DNA from: Fulvivirga marina
Lineage (GTDB): Bacteria > Bacteroidota > Bacteroidia > Cytophagales > Cyclobacteriaceae
Length of the DNA: 64,000 nucleotides
Assembly: GCF_016775155.1 (NCBI RefSeq)
Contig: NZ_JAEUGD010000066.1
Span: 656,833-720,832, forward strand
Direction of reading: 5' to 3'
Part shown: positions 10,814-20,378 of the stretch, piece by piece
Layout: every line of letters begins with the position of its first letter
How positions within the stretch are numbered: the stretch's first letter is position 1
Program-made: the position numbers and the translations under genes
Notes under the pieces: generated by a model
Database searches by the model: none
What the model was told of the DNA's origin: nothing
Seen by the model: only the letters and a program-made list of their open reading frames with translations

Positions 10814-12352
10814 TTATTCAATAACTATCTTAATTGTTTTCTGGTAAGTATTGGAGCTGATATTTAACATATACACACCTCTTTCCATCCCTACAGTACT
10901 TATGTCCGGTACCTGCTCCTCAAAGGAGCCTTGAGCTACAACCAATCCATTGATGGCTTGTATTTTCCAAACTTTACTGTTCAAGTTCTCACCAAGAACT
11001 TTGAACGAGCACCCGGAACTAACAGGATTAGGGGACACTGTTAAATAATTTCCCTGACTGTGATAACCTACTGTTACCATGCCTTTATATTCAATTGTAC
11101 CATCCAAATCGGTCTGCTTAAGCCTAAAATATGTAGTACTATTTAAAGGCCTCACATCCTCCCAGTAATATTTCTTGGGAAAATCCGTGGTCCCTGATCC
11201 GGAAACTCGACCGGCATATTCGAAAAGTTCACCATCATAGGACTTTTCTATTGTAAAGTAATCGTTATTAACTTCTGAAGCAGTCATCCAACTCAATACT
11301 ACATGATCATCCACCACGTCATAATCAAATGTGACCAAGGTAACTGGCAAGACACACCCATTACCACAGCAACCATTAGAACATGGAGCTCCTATACCTC
11401 CAAAATCATCCGTAATAGTACCTCCGACAATGAGTGAACCATCAGGTATATCTATAGTGGCAGCCTGATCATTGGTCAGATCATTGGTTATGGCGAGTGT
11501 TCCTCCCCCATCAATGTTAATATCACTTCCGTAATCATTATTTAAACTACCCCCAACACTTAAATTTGAACCATCAATGTTTACATATCCTGTAGTCACT
11601 TCACCCCCAGTGCTATACCCGTTATTAAAATCACCTCCAATAGTGAACGTAGAGTTATTTTGCACATCTAACTGGGCATGAAAGTCATTGTTAAGATCTC
11701 CGGATACCGCAACCGTGCTGTTATCAACCAAAAGGTGTGATTGATCTTCTGTTACAAGATTGCCATTGGATAAATTTAGCACTCCTCCATTTTGAATGAT
11801 GGTCTCAGCCTGAAAATCATTAATAAAGTTACCTGAAGAAATGTCAAGTGACGAATTATCAATGTTGAAGCTTGTTCCGTTATCATTTTCAAAGTTTCCA
11901 CCGGTCACTGTAAATGAAGTTCCATTTAGCAGGCTTAATGTAGATGTATAGTTATTAATACTTGTGCTGGTACCTCCGTTATTTCCCACCGTTACTGCAA
12001 CATTGGAAAAAGTGAAAGAAGTTGAGGTCCTCACATCATTATAAAATCTCCCTGCAACATCGAGTGCACCTCCTCCTGACACACTAAGGGTACCTGCCAT
12101 ATATCCTGTTTGCAAATCTCCCAGCACTGTAACTGTCACTCCCGGACTAATTACTAAAGAAGCGGAATTTAGCAATGATAAGTTTCCTGTAATAGTGATA
12201 TCAGCACTAATGGTACACGCACTTGATACGGTTAGGTCGCCAGATGAATAACCTCCTGTACATTGGCTATAACCTTTAGTGCTTATTAATGTGCATACCA
12301 ATATAGATATAGCTACAAGTCTAGAGCGGCATAAATTTTCCATGTTTTTCAA
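10814..12352 (-). CDS. Beta-helix-like T9SS cargo protein
   Basis: A 512-residue secreted protein. After a signal peptide (about residues 1-30, ending GYS-Q), residues about 35-320 are a low-complexity series of roughly 20-residue repeats rich in N, S, T, D and G. They alternate phrases such as GGDFNNGYS, GGSLNNDYG and SGNFINDF, typical of a right-handed beta-helix. A short cysteine-rich linker follows (CSNGCCGNGC). Residues about 330-425 form the common Bacteroidota fibronectin-like module (LVTFDYDVVDDHVVLSW, YFRLKQTDLDG). The last 80 or so residues are a type A sorting domain (LTVSPNPVSSG; GVYMLNISS) that directs export through the T9SS. No catalytic motif is visible. It lies downstream of the pectinase genes but its role in pectin use is unproven. 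Confidence 0.8.
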   Translation of the reverse strand: MKNMENLCRSRLVAISILVCTLISTKGYSQCTGGYSSGDLTVSSACTISADITITGNLSLLNSASLVISPGVTVTVLGDLQTGYMAGTLSVSGGGALDVAGRFYNDVRTSTSFTFSNVAVTVGNNGGTSTSINNYTSTLSLLNGTSFTVTGGNFENDNGTSFNIDNSSLDISSGNFINDFQAETIIQNGGVLNLSNGNLVTEDQSHLLVDNSTVAVSGDLNNDFHAQLDVQNNSTFTIGGDFNNGYSTGGEVTTGYVNIDGSNLSVGGSLNNDYGSDINIDGGGTLAITNDLTNDQAATIDIPDGSLIVGGTITDDFGGIGAPCSNGCCGNGCVLPVTLVTFDYDVVDDHVVLSWMTASEVNNDYFTIEKSYDGELFEYAGRVSGSGTTDFPKKYYWEDVRPLNSTTYFRLKQTDLDGTIEYKGMVTVGYHSQGNYLTVSPNPVSSGCSFKVLGENLNSKVWKIQAINGLVVAQGSFEEQVPDISTVGMERGVYMLNISSNTYQKTIKIVIE

Positions 12353-12451
12353 GGTAAGTTGGTTGGTAAATATTGATAATGTATAGTTATGACGTCTGTA
12401 GAAGAAGGCAATATATGCAATTAGCAGAATACAAAAAAATCCTACGTTAAT

Positions 12452-13459
12452 TTAAAGCTTATCGTTTTTATCCAACTGACTAAGCCTGCCATCAAGGTGC
12501 TTGACAAATTCCAATTCATTCTTAATCCCAGTTTTCTCCTGACTCCAGGCCCCCAGAAAATAGTACGTAACAGGCTCTTCTGTAGAATTAAAGACAACCA
12601 GGTGGTCATGATCACCCTCCTTTACTTCCTGTGTTTCCGATTTCTTATAAAAAATGGCCATACCCAGCTGATCCTGTTCATTAACCAGAGTTTGAGCACC
12701 GTAGGTAGCAATATAGCCCCACTCCTGTCCTTCTTTTTTCATCAGCGGAATACTATCAAACTTCACAATACCTGTACATATTCCTGAAATAGCTTTGGAT
12801 GCATCAAGAGACACCTTGGTGTACCGACCTTGCGGGTAAATAGTCAGTTGCGTAGCAAGATCAACTGTATCACTACCTGACTGCCAGCCTGCATAACTGA
12901 TATCAATCGATGAAGTGCTGTCTGCATTATTTATTTTTGCCATTGTTTTTAAAACTTTCTGAAAATGAACAACAGAATCTCCCAAAAGTCTTCCGTAGGA
13001 ACCAATCCCTAAAGACTTCCCAACCTTAAGGATATCCTGCCCCCACTCGGAATTTTCATGATAAGAATCAAAACCATCCAGACCTACATGGTTTAATACT
13101 ACAGTATCTACCTTTTTTCCAAAGATGTCAATAGCATTTCTCCAGTCAAGGTATAACCTGTAACCTACCTGGCTATTTTCCCAACCCGGGCCTTCATACC
13201 TGAGGTAATAGGCATGATCTTGTAATCCTCCTGGCCATTCAAATTCTGTTATATTTTTAAAATGTCCGCCCTCATAGCGGCCGTCATTCCAATTTCCTCC
13301 TTCCTTTACAGAGAGTTCCGCATACGTCCTGGAAACCAGTATTTTCTGCACCTCAGTTTCATTTTCAGAAACATCCACATTACTTTTGGCTTTATCCGAT
13401 TTACAGGATAAGAAACAGCATGCTGCTGTTGCAGCGATCAGAAGTTTATTCATCGTCAT
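12452..13459 (-). CDS. DUF4861 lipoprotein, pectin-locus associated
   Basis: About 335 residues with a lipoprotein signal peptide (hydrophobic core then FLSC). The body resembles DUF4861, a family found mainly in Bacteroidota polysaccharide loci with pectin-active enzymes; its activity is not known to me. Visible conserved stretches are FEWPGGLQDHAYYLRYEGPGWEN, VGYRLYLDWRNAIDIFGK and the C-terminal HDHLVVFN. The chosen start, MTMNKLL at 13459, leaves 4 nt after the GH28 stop. An upstream ATG at 13477 would overlap GH28 by 14 nt. It is probably co-transcribed with GH28 and acts in the periplasm or at the outer membrane on pectin fragments. Confidence 0.78.
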   Translation of the reverse strand: MTMNKLLIAATAACCFLSCKSDKAKSNVDVSENETEVQKILVSRTYAELSVKEGGNWNDGRYEGGHFKNITEFEWPGGLQDHAYYLRYEGPGWENSQVGYRLYLDWRNAIDIFGKKVDTVVLNHVGLDGFDSYHENSEWGQDILKVGKSLGIGSYGRLLGDSVVHFQKVLKTMAKINNADSTSSIDISYAGWQSGSDTVDLATQLTIYPQGRYTKVSLDASKAISGICTGIVKFDSIPLMKKEGQEWGYIATYGAQTLVNEQDQLGMAIFYKKSETQEVKEGDHDHLVVFNSTEEPVTYYFLGAWSQEKTGIKNELEFVKHLDGRLSQLDKNDKL

Positions 13460-13463
13460 TGTA

Positions 13464-14909
13464 TTAATATTTAACACTATTTATTGTAGTATTTTTAAAC
13501 TGAACAGGGTCTGCATTTTCTACATAAACAGGTTCTTCAACCTTTTTGATATGCACATTGGTCAGCGTAATATCTTTCACCGGGCTTTCTTCCCTTCCGT
13601 TAATTAAAACACCGTATTTACCTCCATATTCTACCTCAATGTCTTCCAGATGAACGCTTTTGACAGTGGGCATAAATTCGCCCTCTTGATTAGCATATGT
13701 ACCGTAATGCGTATTAATCTTTAATACAGCTTCTTTCACCTGCCCAACCCGGATGTTTTTGAAGTATACATTTTCGACAAAGCCCCCCCTCAAAGTATTG
13801 GTTTTAATCCTGAATGCCCGGTCAAGGTTGGGGCTGTTCATATCACAATTTCTAACATAAACTTTTCTTATTCCGGCAGACATCTCACTGCCCATAACCA
13901 CGCCTCCATGTCCATCTTTCATTTTGCAGTTTTCTATCACAATATTTTCACTTGGTATTCCCACTCTTCTGCCATCCCAGTTTCTTCCTGACTTTATAGC
14001 TATGCAGTCATCTCCGGTATCAAAGGTGCAATTGATGATGTGTACATTCCTGGAATATTCAGGATCACAACCATCGTTATTTGGCCCGTGGCTAACTATA
14101 GTAACTCCATCAATGGTAATATCATTGGATTTAACAGGGTGCAATACCCAGAAAGGTGCATTGGTAAATGTCACTCCCCGCACCAGTATATTTTCACATT
14201 CAAAAGGCTCAAAAAATGACGGCCTCAGTTGATAGCCCTCGCCAAAAATCCTTTCAACCACCGGCACATTATCATCACTCATTTTCCATAACCTGGGCAG
14301 GTTATGTTCATCCTGTTGTCTGGCTGCTCCTTCTTTATAGCCATACACATCCTTACCACTCCATGACCACCAGTTAGTGTTGTCAGCCTGACCATCAAAG
14401 GTTCCCTGGCCGGTAATGGCTATATTCTTTTGCTGGTACGCATAGATAAGCGGAGAATAATTCATGAGTTCCTGCCCCTCATATGAGGTATGCACCACAG
14501 GTAAATAGTCACTTTTATCCCTGCTAAAAAGAATTGCAGCTCCTTTATCCAAGTGTAGGTTGACATTACTTTTCAGGTGAATCGGACCCGTTAGGAATTT
14601 TCCTTCAGGTACCAGCACTTTTCCTCCACCCATTTTGTGACAGTTCTCAATGGCTTTAGTGAATGCTTCGGAGTTATCATTTGTTCCATCTCCAACCGCT
14701 CCGTAGTCCATAATATTAAATGTGGTGTCTTTAAACTGAGGTATTTGGATCTTACTAATAATTTCATCAGCTACGGCAAATGGATTTGTTTCAGGCCGGT
14801 TATCGCTTTCCTGTCTGCTGCCACACCTGTCCATAAGTCCCCCACAAAAAACCAAAAATATAAGCTGTAAATAATACTTTTTTCCATCACTCCTTAGACC
14901 TATCTGCAT
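13464..14909 (-). CDS. GH28 polygalacturonase, exported
   Basis: A 481-residue glycoside hydrolase family 28 enzyme that hydrolyses alpha-1,4 bonds of homogalacturonan or trims galacturonate from its ends. The N-terminus has a hydrophobic export signal (about residues 12-25). MDYGAVGDGTNDNSEAF marks the start of the beta-helix. The active-site motifs are all present: NNDG with D279, GDDCIAIKSG with D300 and D301, GHGG with H334, and RIKT with R367 and K369. No T9SS sorting domain is present, so it is probably periplasmic, acting on oligomers imported by the SusCD pair. It precedes the DUF4861 gene and follows the PL9/PL1 gene on the same strand. Confidence 0.93.
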   Translation of the reverse strand: MQIGLRSDGKKYYLQLIFLVFCGGLMDRCGSRQESDNRPETNPFAVADEIISKIQIPQFKDTTFNIMDYGAVGDGTNDNSEAFTKAIENCHKMGGGKVLVPEGKFLTGPIHLKSNVNLHLDKGAAILFSRDKSDYLPVVHTSYEGQELMNYSPLIYAYQQKNIAITGQGTFDGQADNTNWWSWSGKDVYGYKEGAARQQDEHNLPRLWKMSDDNVPVVERIFGEGYQLRPSFFEPFECENILVRGVTFTNAPFWVLHPVKSNDITIDGVTIVSHGPNNDGCDPEYSRNVHIINCTFDTGDDCIAIKSGRNWDGRRVGIPSENIVIENCKMKDGHGGVVMGSEMSAGIRKVYVRNCDMNSPNLDRAFRIKTNTLRGGFVENVYFKNIRVGQVKEAVLKINTHYGTYANQEGEFMPTVKSVHLEDIEVEYGGKYGVLINGREESPVKDITLTNVHIKKVEEPVYVENADPVQFKNTTINSVKY

Positions 14910-14966
14910 ACTCTATCAGGTGTTTATAATTTTATCATGATTATTTCTTCTAAACTAAATGAAGCT

Positions 14967-15032
14967 GTCTCAGAAGCTCCTTCGCTATCCTGGTCGGTGA
15001 CCATAACAATGGTTAACGCAAGCCCCTGAGAC
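14967..15032. other. Weak inverted repeat in the GH28-PL9/PL1 spacer
   Basis: GTCTCAG (14967-14973) and CTGAGAC (15026-15032) are perfect inverted 7-mers flanking about 50 nt. The left arm, GAAGCTGTCTCAGAAG, resembles the outer arm of the larger inverted repeat at 40178-40301. It could be a decayed copy of the same element or a weak terminator for the upstream lyase gene. Confidence 0.25.
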
Positions 15033-15059
15033 ATGCCTCTATCATCCTCAAAACAATGT

Positions 15060-18000
15060 TTACTGCACGATCAATCGCATTTTTCTCAAACTACGTTCCT
15101 CATTTTGTATACTTAATATATACACTCCATTTTTCAATTTATCGTTTTCATAAGTAACAGTGTTCATTCCTTTGGTGTAGCGTGCATCTCCAAACTGCCC
15201 TACCATTCTTCCTCTCATATCATAAAGTTTGAATGAAAGGTTTTGATCCCTCTCAATGCCAAATGATATGGACACTGACTTGCTAAATGGATTTGGATAA
15301 GCCTCAAATCTCGTCAGAGCTTCCACCTCAGGTACAGGCTCATCACCTGTCAAGCGTGCAGCAGCAGTTGAAGAAAGTACAGAGATCTTCCCTACCCCTA
15401 CATTGGCCGGAACATTAGCAGCTACTGTATTGACATCATCTACCGAATACTGGTATGGCAATGTTGATGAGTTCCACCAGTTACAACCTGTCTGAGAGAT
15501 ATCTACATCACCCGTTGAGCCCGTAAACAAATTGTTACTCTCACAGATATATCCGTTGGGCATTCCATCCACAGGAAATTTATCCGTGCTCATTGGCAGC
15601 TTAACATTATTGTAGTGGCAACCTTCAACTAATGCATGTGCACCTATTCGGGCGGCTATGCCATAATCACCAATACCATCAAAATAATTATTGAACATAT
15701 GAATAGCACCATACCTTATACTAGGGTTACGACCATCGGTATCTTTGAAATAATTATGATGATAAGTAATCCTCATCTGGCTATCCGTAGCCTGCTGACC
15801 TGTATTATTGGTATGCCCGATCAGGGAACATTTCATATGGTCATGCAAATAGCACCATGACACAGTCACATACCTTGAACCTTTTTTGATATCCAAAAGA
15901 CCGTCATAAGTATCCACGCCAATGCCACTACCAATTTTGCTATGGAATTCACAGTGATCAACCCAAACGTGACTGCAGCCATCAATGGTAAGCGCATCGT
16001 TAGGGTAAAGCACTTCCCTGATCTTAATATTACGAACGATTACATTGTTGTAATCCCTGATATTGAGCCCAACATTCTGTAGCTCTGCGGTGCTACCCAA
16101 TCCAAGAATGGAAATATTTGCTCCTCTTTTGATGGTGACTAAAGTACTAGATGATGAGGTAATCCTACCGTTAATATAAACGATCTCAGCATTGTAGTTA
16201 TCCTCACGAGATGCCGCCCACGCTTCCAATTCAGCCAGATTACTGATAGTTATAACATTACCTCCTTCTCCACCTGTAGTGGTGGACATACCATCGCCAG
16301 GTACGGTTGCAAAACCCATCATTTCGTTATTAATTCCTGAACCTGAACTTACAGGTCTTGCTCCCGATGCATTTGAATTTACAAAATCACCGTTTTCATC
16401 TCTACCCTTAATCCAATAGTAATATTGCGTACCATTGTTGACAGTTTCATCTGTGTAATTATTAATCCCCGAACCTACAATGGCTATTCGGCTGCGACCA
16501 GATGGATCACTGTCCGTATCACGGTAAACCTGCTGAGCATATCCACTACCCAATCCATTGGAACTCCAGTTCAGTGAAACCTGTCCATCTCCAGCCAAAG
16601 TTGTAAGATTAACTGACGCTGAAGAGCCCGTGCATGATGCAGCTGAAACAGAAGAACCTGTTACTTGCAGGTAATCAATATTGCCTAAAGCACTACCCGT
16701 AGTTGATATTATGCTGATGTCACTGGTTCCACTTGACAGATTTATATTGGCCGAAACAGTTGCCCAAGTTGCCCAAGCTCCTGTAGGTGGCATACTTAAA
16801 CCGGAAACGACTATATTGCCATTAACCAGGATGTTGGCAGGTCTATCAGAACCAGAACCATTTGCATACCGGATCTCTAAGGTTGCCTGCCCGGAAGAAG
16901 CATTTACTTTATAGTGAACACCATTACCTAAAATATTTTCCGTATCAGCAAACCCTGTCCCCGTATATCCACTATGCACATTGTCTACCATACCATCGAC
17001 ATTGCAGAAACCTATTTCACTTTCCTGAAGGATTATAGTATTATTACTCTGCGGAGGGTTATTTGCGCCTCCTCCTATCTCTATCCAATCGATATCAGCA
17101 CTCTCACCGTCCGCATTAGTAATCAATGTTATGGTGTTACCTCCACTCTGTAAACCAGCCGTGAAAGTAGCCGTAGAAAACCCACTACTTGCGGTTTCAG
17201 GTAAGGACACTGTCTGACGACTACCATTTACATCCATATCCACCGATGTATTCATGGATGCTTTTCTGGTATACCTTAAGGTAATAGCATACTGCGAAGA
17301 TGATGAGGCTGTATAATTCCACACAATACGCTTATCAGGGGAATTGCTCAAGTTAATGGCCTGCCCATTATCAGCACTACTGTAAGATTTTATTGATCCT
17401 TCATACGACACCAAACGCGAATCAGTGTCTTCTATACGATCGCCTCCACCTGATGGAGGGGGGGCACTTTCTGTAAATACTGCAGTAACAGATTTATTCG
17501 AGTTCATAAGAATGGACACAGTTGTGTTGCTTCCACCAACATCACCTGTCCAGTTACTGAACGACCAGCCCTGAGCCGGTGTGGCAGTAATAGTAGCAAC
17601 AGTGCCTTCATCGTAAGTCCCCGCCCCTGAAACGGTACCGGAACCAGATACACTGGTGGTTAAAGTATAGGTATTTCCTGATGGTGGAGTCGTTCCTCCA
17701 TATTCTATTGCTCCCAAATCCGGAGCAGAACCGTTGGAACTAACGCCTGATACACTGCAGCCCTTATCAATAAGAGCACTTGAAGAAGTCAGGTTCAAAA
17801 AACCATTTGAAGTAGGGTTTGAGTTTGATGCGGGGGTTAACGTCTGAAAATCAGATGGACTCGTCGAAAGCGTCCAGTTGGTATCCGTATCATCCAGTGC
17901 GTTGCAGGTAAGGGGCGAATCCCCCACAATTCTGTCCGTATGTCCTCCATTTAGCGTAATACAGTTTCTAAATGTATGTGAAGCATTGTCCCTGGTATGG

Positions 18001-18929
18001 TAATTATAACCATCATTGTCATATGATGTCAGGTTGTAAAATTTAATATTTCCTAAGTTACCATTGTCGGTAAACCCATGTTTACCATTACTATAAGCTA
18101 TACACCTGCGCAACTCGTGATCTATATTGTGAGCTGAAGACCCCAGCTTGAAACCATTCTTATCTCCACCTCCTGAAGTAGTACCATCCGTAAGTGTTCC
18201 ATTGTTATGAGCGATACAATTTTCAAACAATATCTTACCAATAGGCCCTGTATCAGATTTGGTATACAAATCCCATCCGTCGTCAATATTATGGTGAGAT
18301 ACACAATCACGAAATATATTTCCGGTTCCGCAAGTAAGTTTTGCAGCAAAACCATCAGCATTCTCGTTGCCAGGGTCTTTGTTATCATATGCTTCACAGC
18401 CAACGATCAGGTTGTTGGAAGGCCATTGACTGATGCTAGTGGCACTTGTATTGAAGCGGCTAAGCTGAAGCCCTGTATCATTATTCCTTCTGAATATGCA
18501 GTTTTCAATGATGTTGTTATTTCCAGATAATAACATCCCATTGTCCCCTGCCCTTTCTATGGTTACGCCTTTCCAATGCCAATAATCTCCATCCATGACA
18601 ATTCCACGATTAGATGAACTAACTACATTGTTAAACTGTAGAACAGGGTTCTCACCAGAATAGGCAAATACTCTTATTCTTGCGCTGGAGTTTCCGTTTT
18701 TGGTAATCACTAAAGGAGTTGAGGATATGACATGCACACCTCCTCGCAAGTATATGTAATCTCCTGCAGAGACTACATCAACGGCCCTTTGAAGGGTTCT
18801 GAATGGACTCGAAGCTGATGTTCCAGAATTAGAATCGCTTCCATTGGTGGCCACATAATAATCGGTCCCCATGACACTGGTCCATGAGAGCGCGAATAAG
18901 AGTGCTACAATTAATGTTGTTTTTTTCAT
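15060..18929 (-). CDS. Two-lyase pectate lyase: PL9 + repeat + 2 CBM + Fn3 + PL1 + T9SS signal
   Basis: A 1289-residue secreted enzyme. Signal peptide 1-21. Residues about 22-415 are a PL9-type beta-helix lyase; ENADGFAAKLTCGTGN contains the expected catalytic lysine (about K196). Residues about 419-487 are a short Gly/Thr-rich bacterial repeat (GSGTVSGAGTYDEG; FSNWTGD). About 496-618 and 630-760 are two CBM6/35-like modules, and about 775-855 is a fibronectin type III domain. Residues about 868-1180 are a PL1 pectate lyase with VWVDHCEFHSK, DGLLDIKKGS and DGRNPSIRYG, which carries the RxPxxR catalytic arginines (about R1065 and R1070). The last 85 residues are a type A T9SS sorting domain (YPNPFSKSVSISF). 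It would cleave homogalacturonan by beta-elimination at the cell surface or outside. Confidence 0.92.
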   Translation of the reverse strand: MKKTTLIVALLFALSWTSVMGTDYYVATNGSDSNSGTSASSPFRTLQRAVDVVSAGDYIYLRGGVHVISSTPLVITKNGNSSARIRVFAYSGENPVLQFNNVVSSSNRGIVMDGDYWHWKGVTIERAGDNGMLLSGNNNIIENCIFRRNNDTGLQLSRFNTSATSISQWPSNNLIVGCEAYDNKDPGNENADGFAAKLTCGTGNIFRDCVSHHNIDDGWDLYTKSDTGPIGKILFENCIAHNNGTLTDGTTSGGGDKNGFKLGSSAHNIDHELRRCIAYSNGKHGFTDNGNLGNIKFYNLTSYDNDGYNYHTRDNASHTFRNCITLNGGHTDRIVGDSPLTCNALDDTDTNWTLSTSPSDFQTLTPASNSNPTSNGFLNLTSSSALIDKGCSVSGVSSNGSAPDLGAIEYGGTTPPSGNTYTLTTSVSGSGTVSGAGTYDEGTVATITATPAQGWSFSNWTGDVGGSNTTVSILMNSNKSVTAVFTESAPPPSGGGDRIEDTDSRLVSYEGSIKSYSSADNGQAINLSNSPDKRIVWNYTASSSSQYAITLRYTRKASMNTSVDMDVNGSRQTVSLPETASSGFSTATFTAGLQSGGNTITLITNADGESADIDWIEIGGGANNPPQSNNTIILQESEIGFCNVDGMVDNVHSGYTGTGFADTENILGNGVHYKVNASSGQATLEIRYANGSGSDRPANILVNGNIVVSGLSMPPTGAWATWATVSANINLSSGTSDISIISTTGSALGNIDYLQVTGSSVSAASCTGSSASVNLTTLAGDGQVSLNWSSNGLGSGYAQQVYRDTDSDPSGRSRIAIVGSGINNYTDETVNNGTQYYYWIKGRDENGDFVNSNASGARPVSSGSGINNEMMGFATVPGDGMSTTTGGEGGNVITISNLAELEAWAASREDNYNAEIVYINGRITSSSSTLVTIKRGANISILGLGSTAELQNVGLNIRDYNNVIVRNIKIREVLYPNDALTIDGCSHVWVDHCEFHSKIGSGIGVDTYDGLLDIKKGSRYVTVSWCYLHDHMKCSLIGHTNNTGQQATDSQMRITYHHNYFKDTDGRNPSIRYGAIHMFNNYFDGIGDYGIAARIGAHALVEGCHYNNVKLPMSTDKFPVDGMPNGYICESNNLFTGSTGDVDISQTGCNWWNSSTLPYQYSVDDVNTVAANVPANVGVGKISVLSSTAAARLTGDEPVPEVEALTRFEAYPNPFSKSVSISFGIERDQNLSFKLYDMRGRMVGQFGDARYTKGMNTVTYENDKLKNGVYILSIQNEERSLRKMRLIVQ

Positions 18930-19269
18930 AGGATATAGGTTTAGGTGAAATGTTTATTTATTGTCACATAGACATTTGGTTTGTTTTAAAGAATTCCGTG
19001 TAATTTCCCGGCACGGTGCCTCCGGTTTTAAGATGCTTTCAATGAAAAGTTCAAATTGCACGCATAATCACCGGATACATCTACAAGCCTGCTATAGGAT
19101 TTTAATGATGTATTCGGATTAACTTGACTTCTATTAAGGAGTACTCAATAATTAGTTCCTATACCATTGATCCATGAGCATGGTGGTAAAGGTGCTTGTG
19201 ATTGGTGTCCGTTTTTTCATAACATATGGGGTTTTGGTGAATTGATAATTCTACAGCCGTACAGGCAGC
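18930..19269. other. Intergenic region between PL9/PL1 and CE8 genes
   Basis: About 340 A/T-rich nt. It holds the leader of the lyase gene and a short false-start region at 19152-19220 that resembles the lyase gene start. No ATCGAT-type operator, terminator or RNA gene was seen. Confidence 0.4.
19152..19220 (-). pseudogene. Possible relic of a duplicated gene start
   Basis: On the minus strand an ATG at 19220 opens a 22-codon frame (MKKRTPITST...) ending at TAA 19152-19154. Its leader, TTCACCAAAACCCCATAT, and the first codons (ATGAAAAAA) resemble the PL9/PL1 gene start (leader TTCACCTAAACC, then ATGAAAAAA), and both have CTCATGGA about 45-50 nt downstream. It may be a remnant of a tandem duplication of that gene's 5' end. 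The similarity is short and could be chance. Confidence 0.25.
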
Positions 19270-20289
19270 TTACATAGTTTTTGGAGGCAAATACCACGGA
19301 TCTTCTGATTCCGAACCTCCGGTTCCTAGTATATTTTCAATGGTATATTTTGCTACCTCCAACGAATCTAGTTGGTGGGACCAGCCCACCCTGCTCTCTG
19401 GTTTAAAACCTGGGCCAGTACATTTATACTCTGCATAAAATGCATGATTGTCCTCTTCTCCTGACCACATACTCCATCCCTCCTCAACCACATGATCTCC
19501 GATTACCGTCTCTACAAAAACAGTCTTGGCATACTTCCTCCAGGGCCTGCCCAAATAAACTTTGCTTACATGCTCATCTGCGGTAAGGGTGCAGTGTGCA
19601 AAAGCATACCCAAAGGGCTCATGCTGAGGTGTAGAAGCTGCAGTGATATAAGAGTCTGCTTTACTATGGATGGTGCAATTGGAGAATAATGCAGTAGCAT
19701 TACCAAAAATAAAATCCGTTGTGCCCTCAATGTAACATTTATGGTAGTACTGCCTGAAACCTTCTCCCGAAGTATACAGCGTATCCTGATTCCCTTCAAT
19801 GTTACAATTCTCAATCATCACTTTATTGGCGCTAACAGAAAGTGCTATAGCTTGCCCTACATCACCTGCTGTATTTCTAATGGTGAGATTGGATGCATAA
19901 AAGCTGCATCCTTCTACCGATAATGTTGCCGTATGAAAGGTACTGTTCCTTCCTAAGTCAATTTTTTTAAAGTGGTCATCATAGGTAATGATTGTTTTCT
20001 CCTTGTCTTCACCAATTAGTGATATATTTGGGTTCCAGGCGTATACCTTTACTTTTTCTCTATAGACACCATTTTTTACTTTGATAATTACCCTTTGGTA
20101 TGGGAATGCTTTCGAACTGTTTATAGCTTCCTGGATACTGGTGTAATCACCACTACCATCCCGAGCCACCACTTTGTAGTAATCTGATACGGCTACTTCA
20201 TGGCACTCACCGCCTGACATCATTTCTGATCTGGAGGCTGCCGACAAGCAACAAAGACTCGATATCAAAAATATTCTTACTTCATTCAT
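19270..20289 (-). CDS. Pectin methylesterase (CE8), exported
   Basis: A 339-residue carbohydrate esterase family 8 protein that removes methyl esters from pectin, making it accessible to pectate lyases and polygalacturonase. Signal peptide about 1-20. Family signatures: ARDGSGDYTSIQEAIN (43-56), GQAIAL with Q146, GNQDTLY with Q168 and the catalytic D169, TDFIFGNA with the nucleophile D192, and LGRPWR with the substrate-binding R248. There is no sorting domain, unlike the other CE8 at 38113, so this copy is probably periplasmic. It lies between the lyase gene and susD on the same strand. Confidence 0.94.
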   Translation of the reverse strand: MNEVRIFLISSLCCLSAASRSEMMSGGECHEVAVSDYYKVVARDGSGDYTSIQEAINSSKAFPYQRVIIKVKNGVYREKVKVYAWNPNISLIGEDKEKTIITYDDHFKKIDLGRNSTFHTATLSVEGCSFYASNLTIRNTAGDVGQAIALSVSANKVMIENCNIEGNQDTLYTSGEGFRQYYHKCYIEGTTDFIFGNATALFSNCTIHSKADSYITAASTPQHEPFGYAFAHCTLTADEHVSKVYLGRPWRKYAKTVFVETVIGDHVVEEGWSMWSGEEDNHAFYAEYKCTGPGFKPESRVGWSHQLDSLEVAKYTIENILGTGGSESEDPWYLPPKTM

Positions 20290-20378
20290 CTGGCATTCAT
20301 TTGAGTGTTGATCCGGACAAATGGATCAATAAGTTTGAGCCACCTGCCCGGAAACCTTATCAACAATTATGAGGCGTT

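Noticed and set aside
11400-12240. Regular repeats considered as a CRISPR-like array
   Set aside because: The repeats are coding, imperfect and in frame with a secreted protein; no conserved repeat with unique spacers.
10814-12352. Possible pectate lyase in the beta-helix protein
   Set aside because: The repeats look like a beta-helix, but no PL or GH28 catalytic motif (DxxDxxK, RxPxxR, GDD, GHG) was found.
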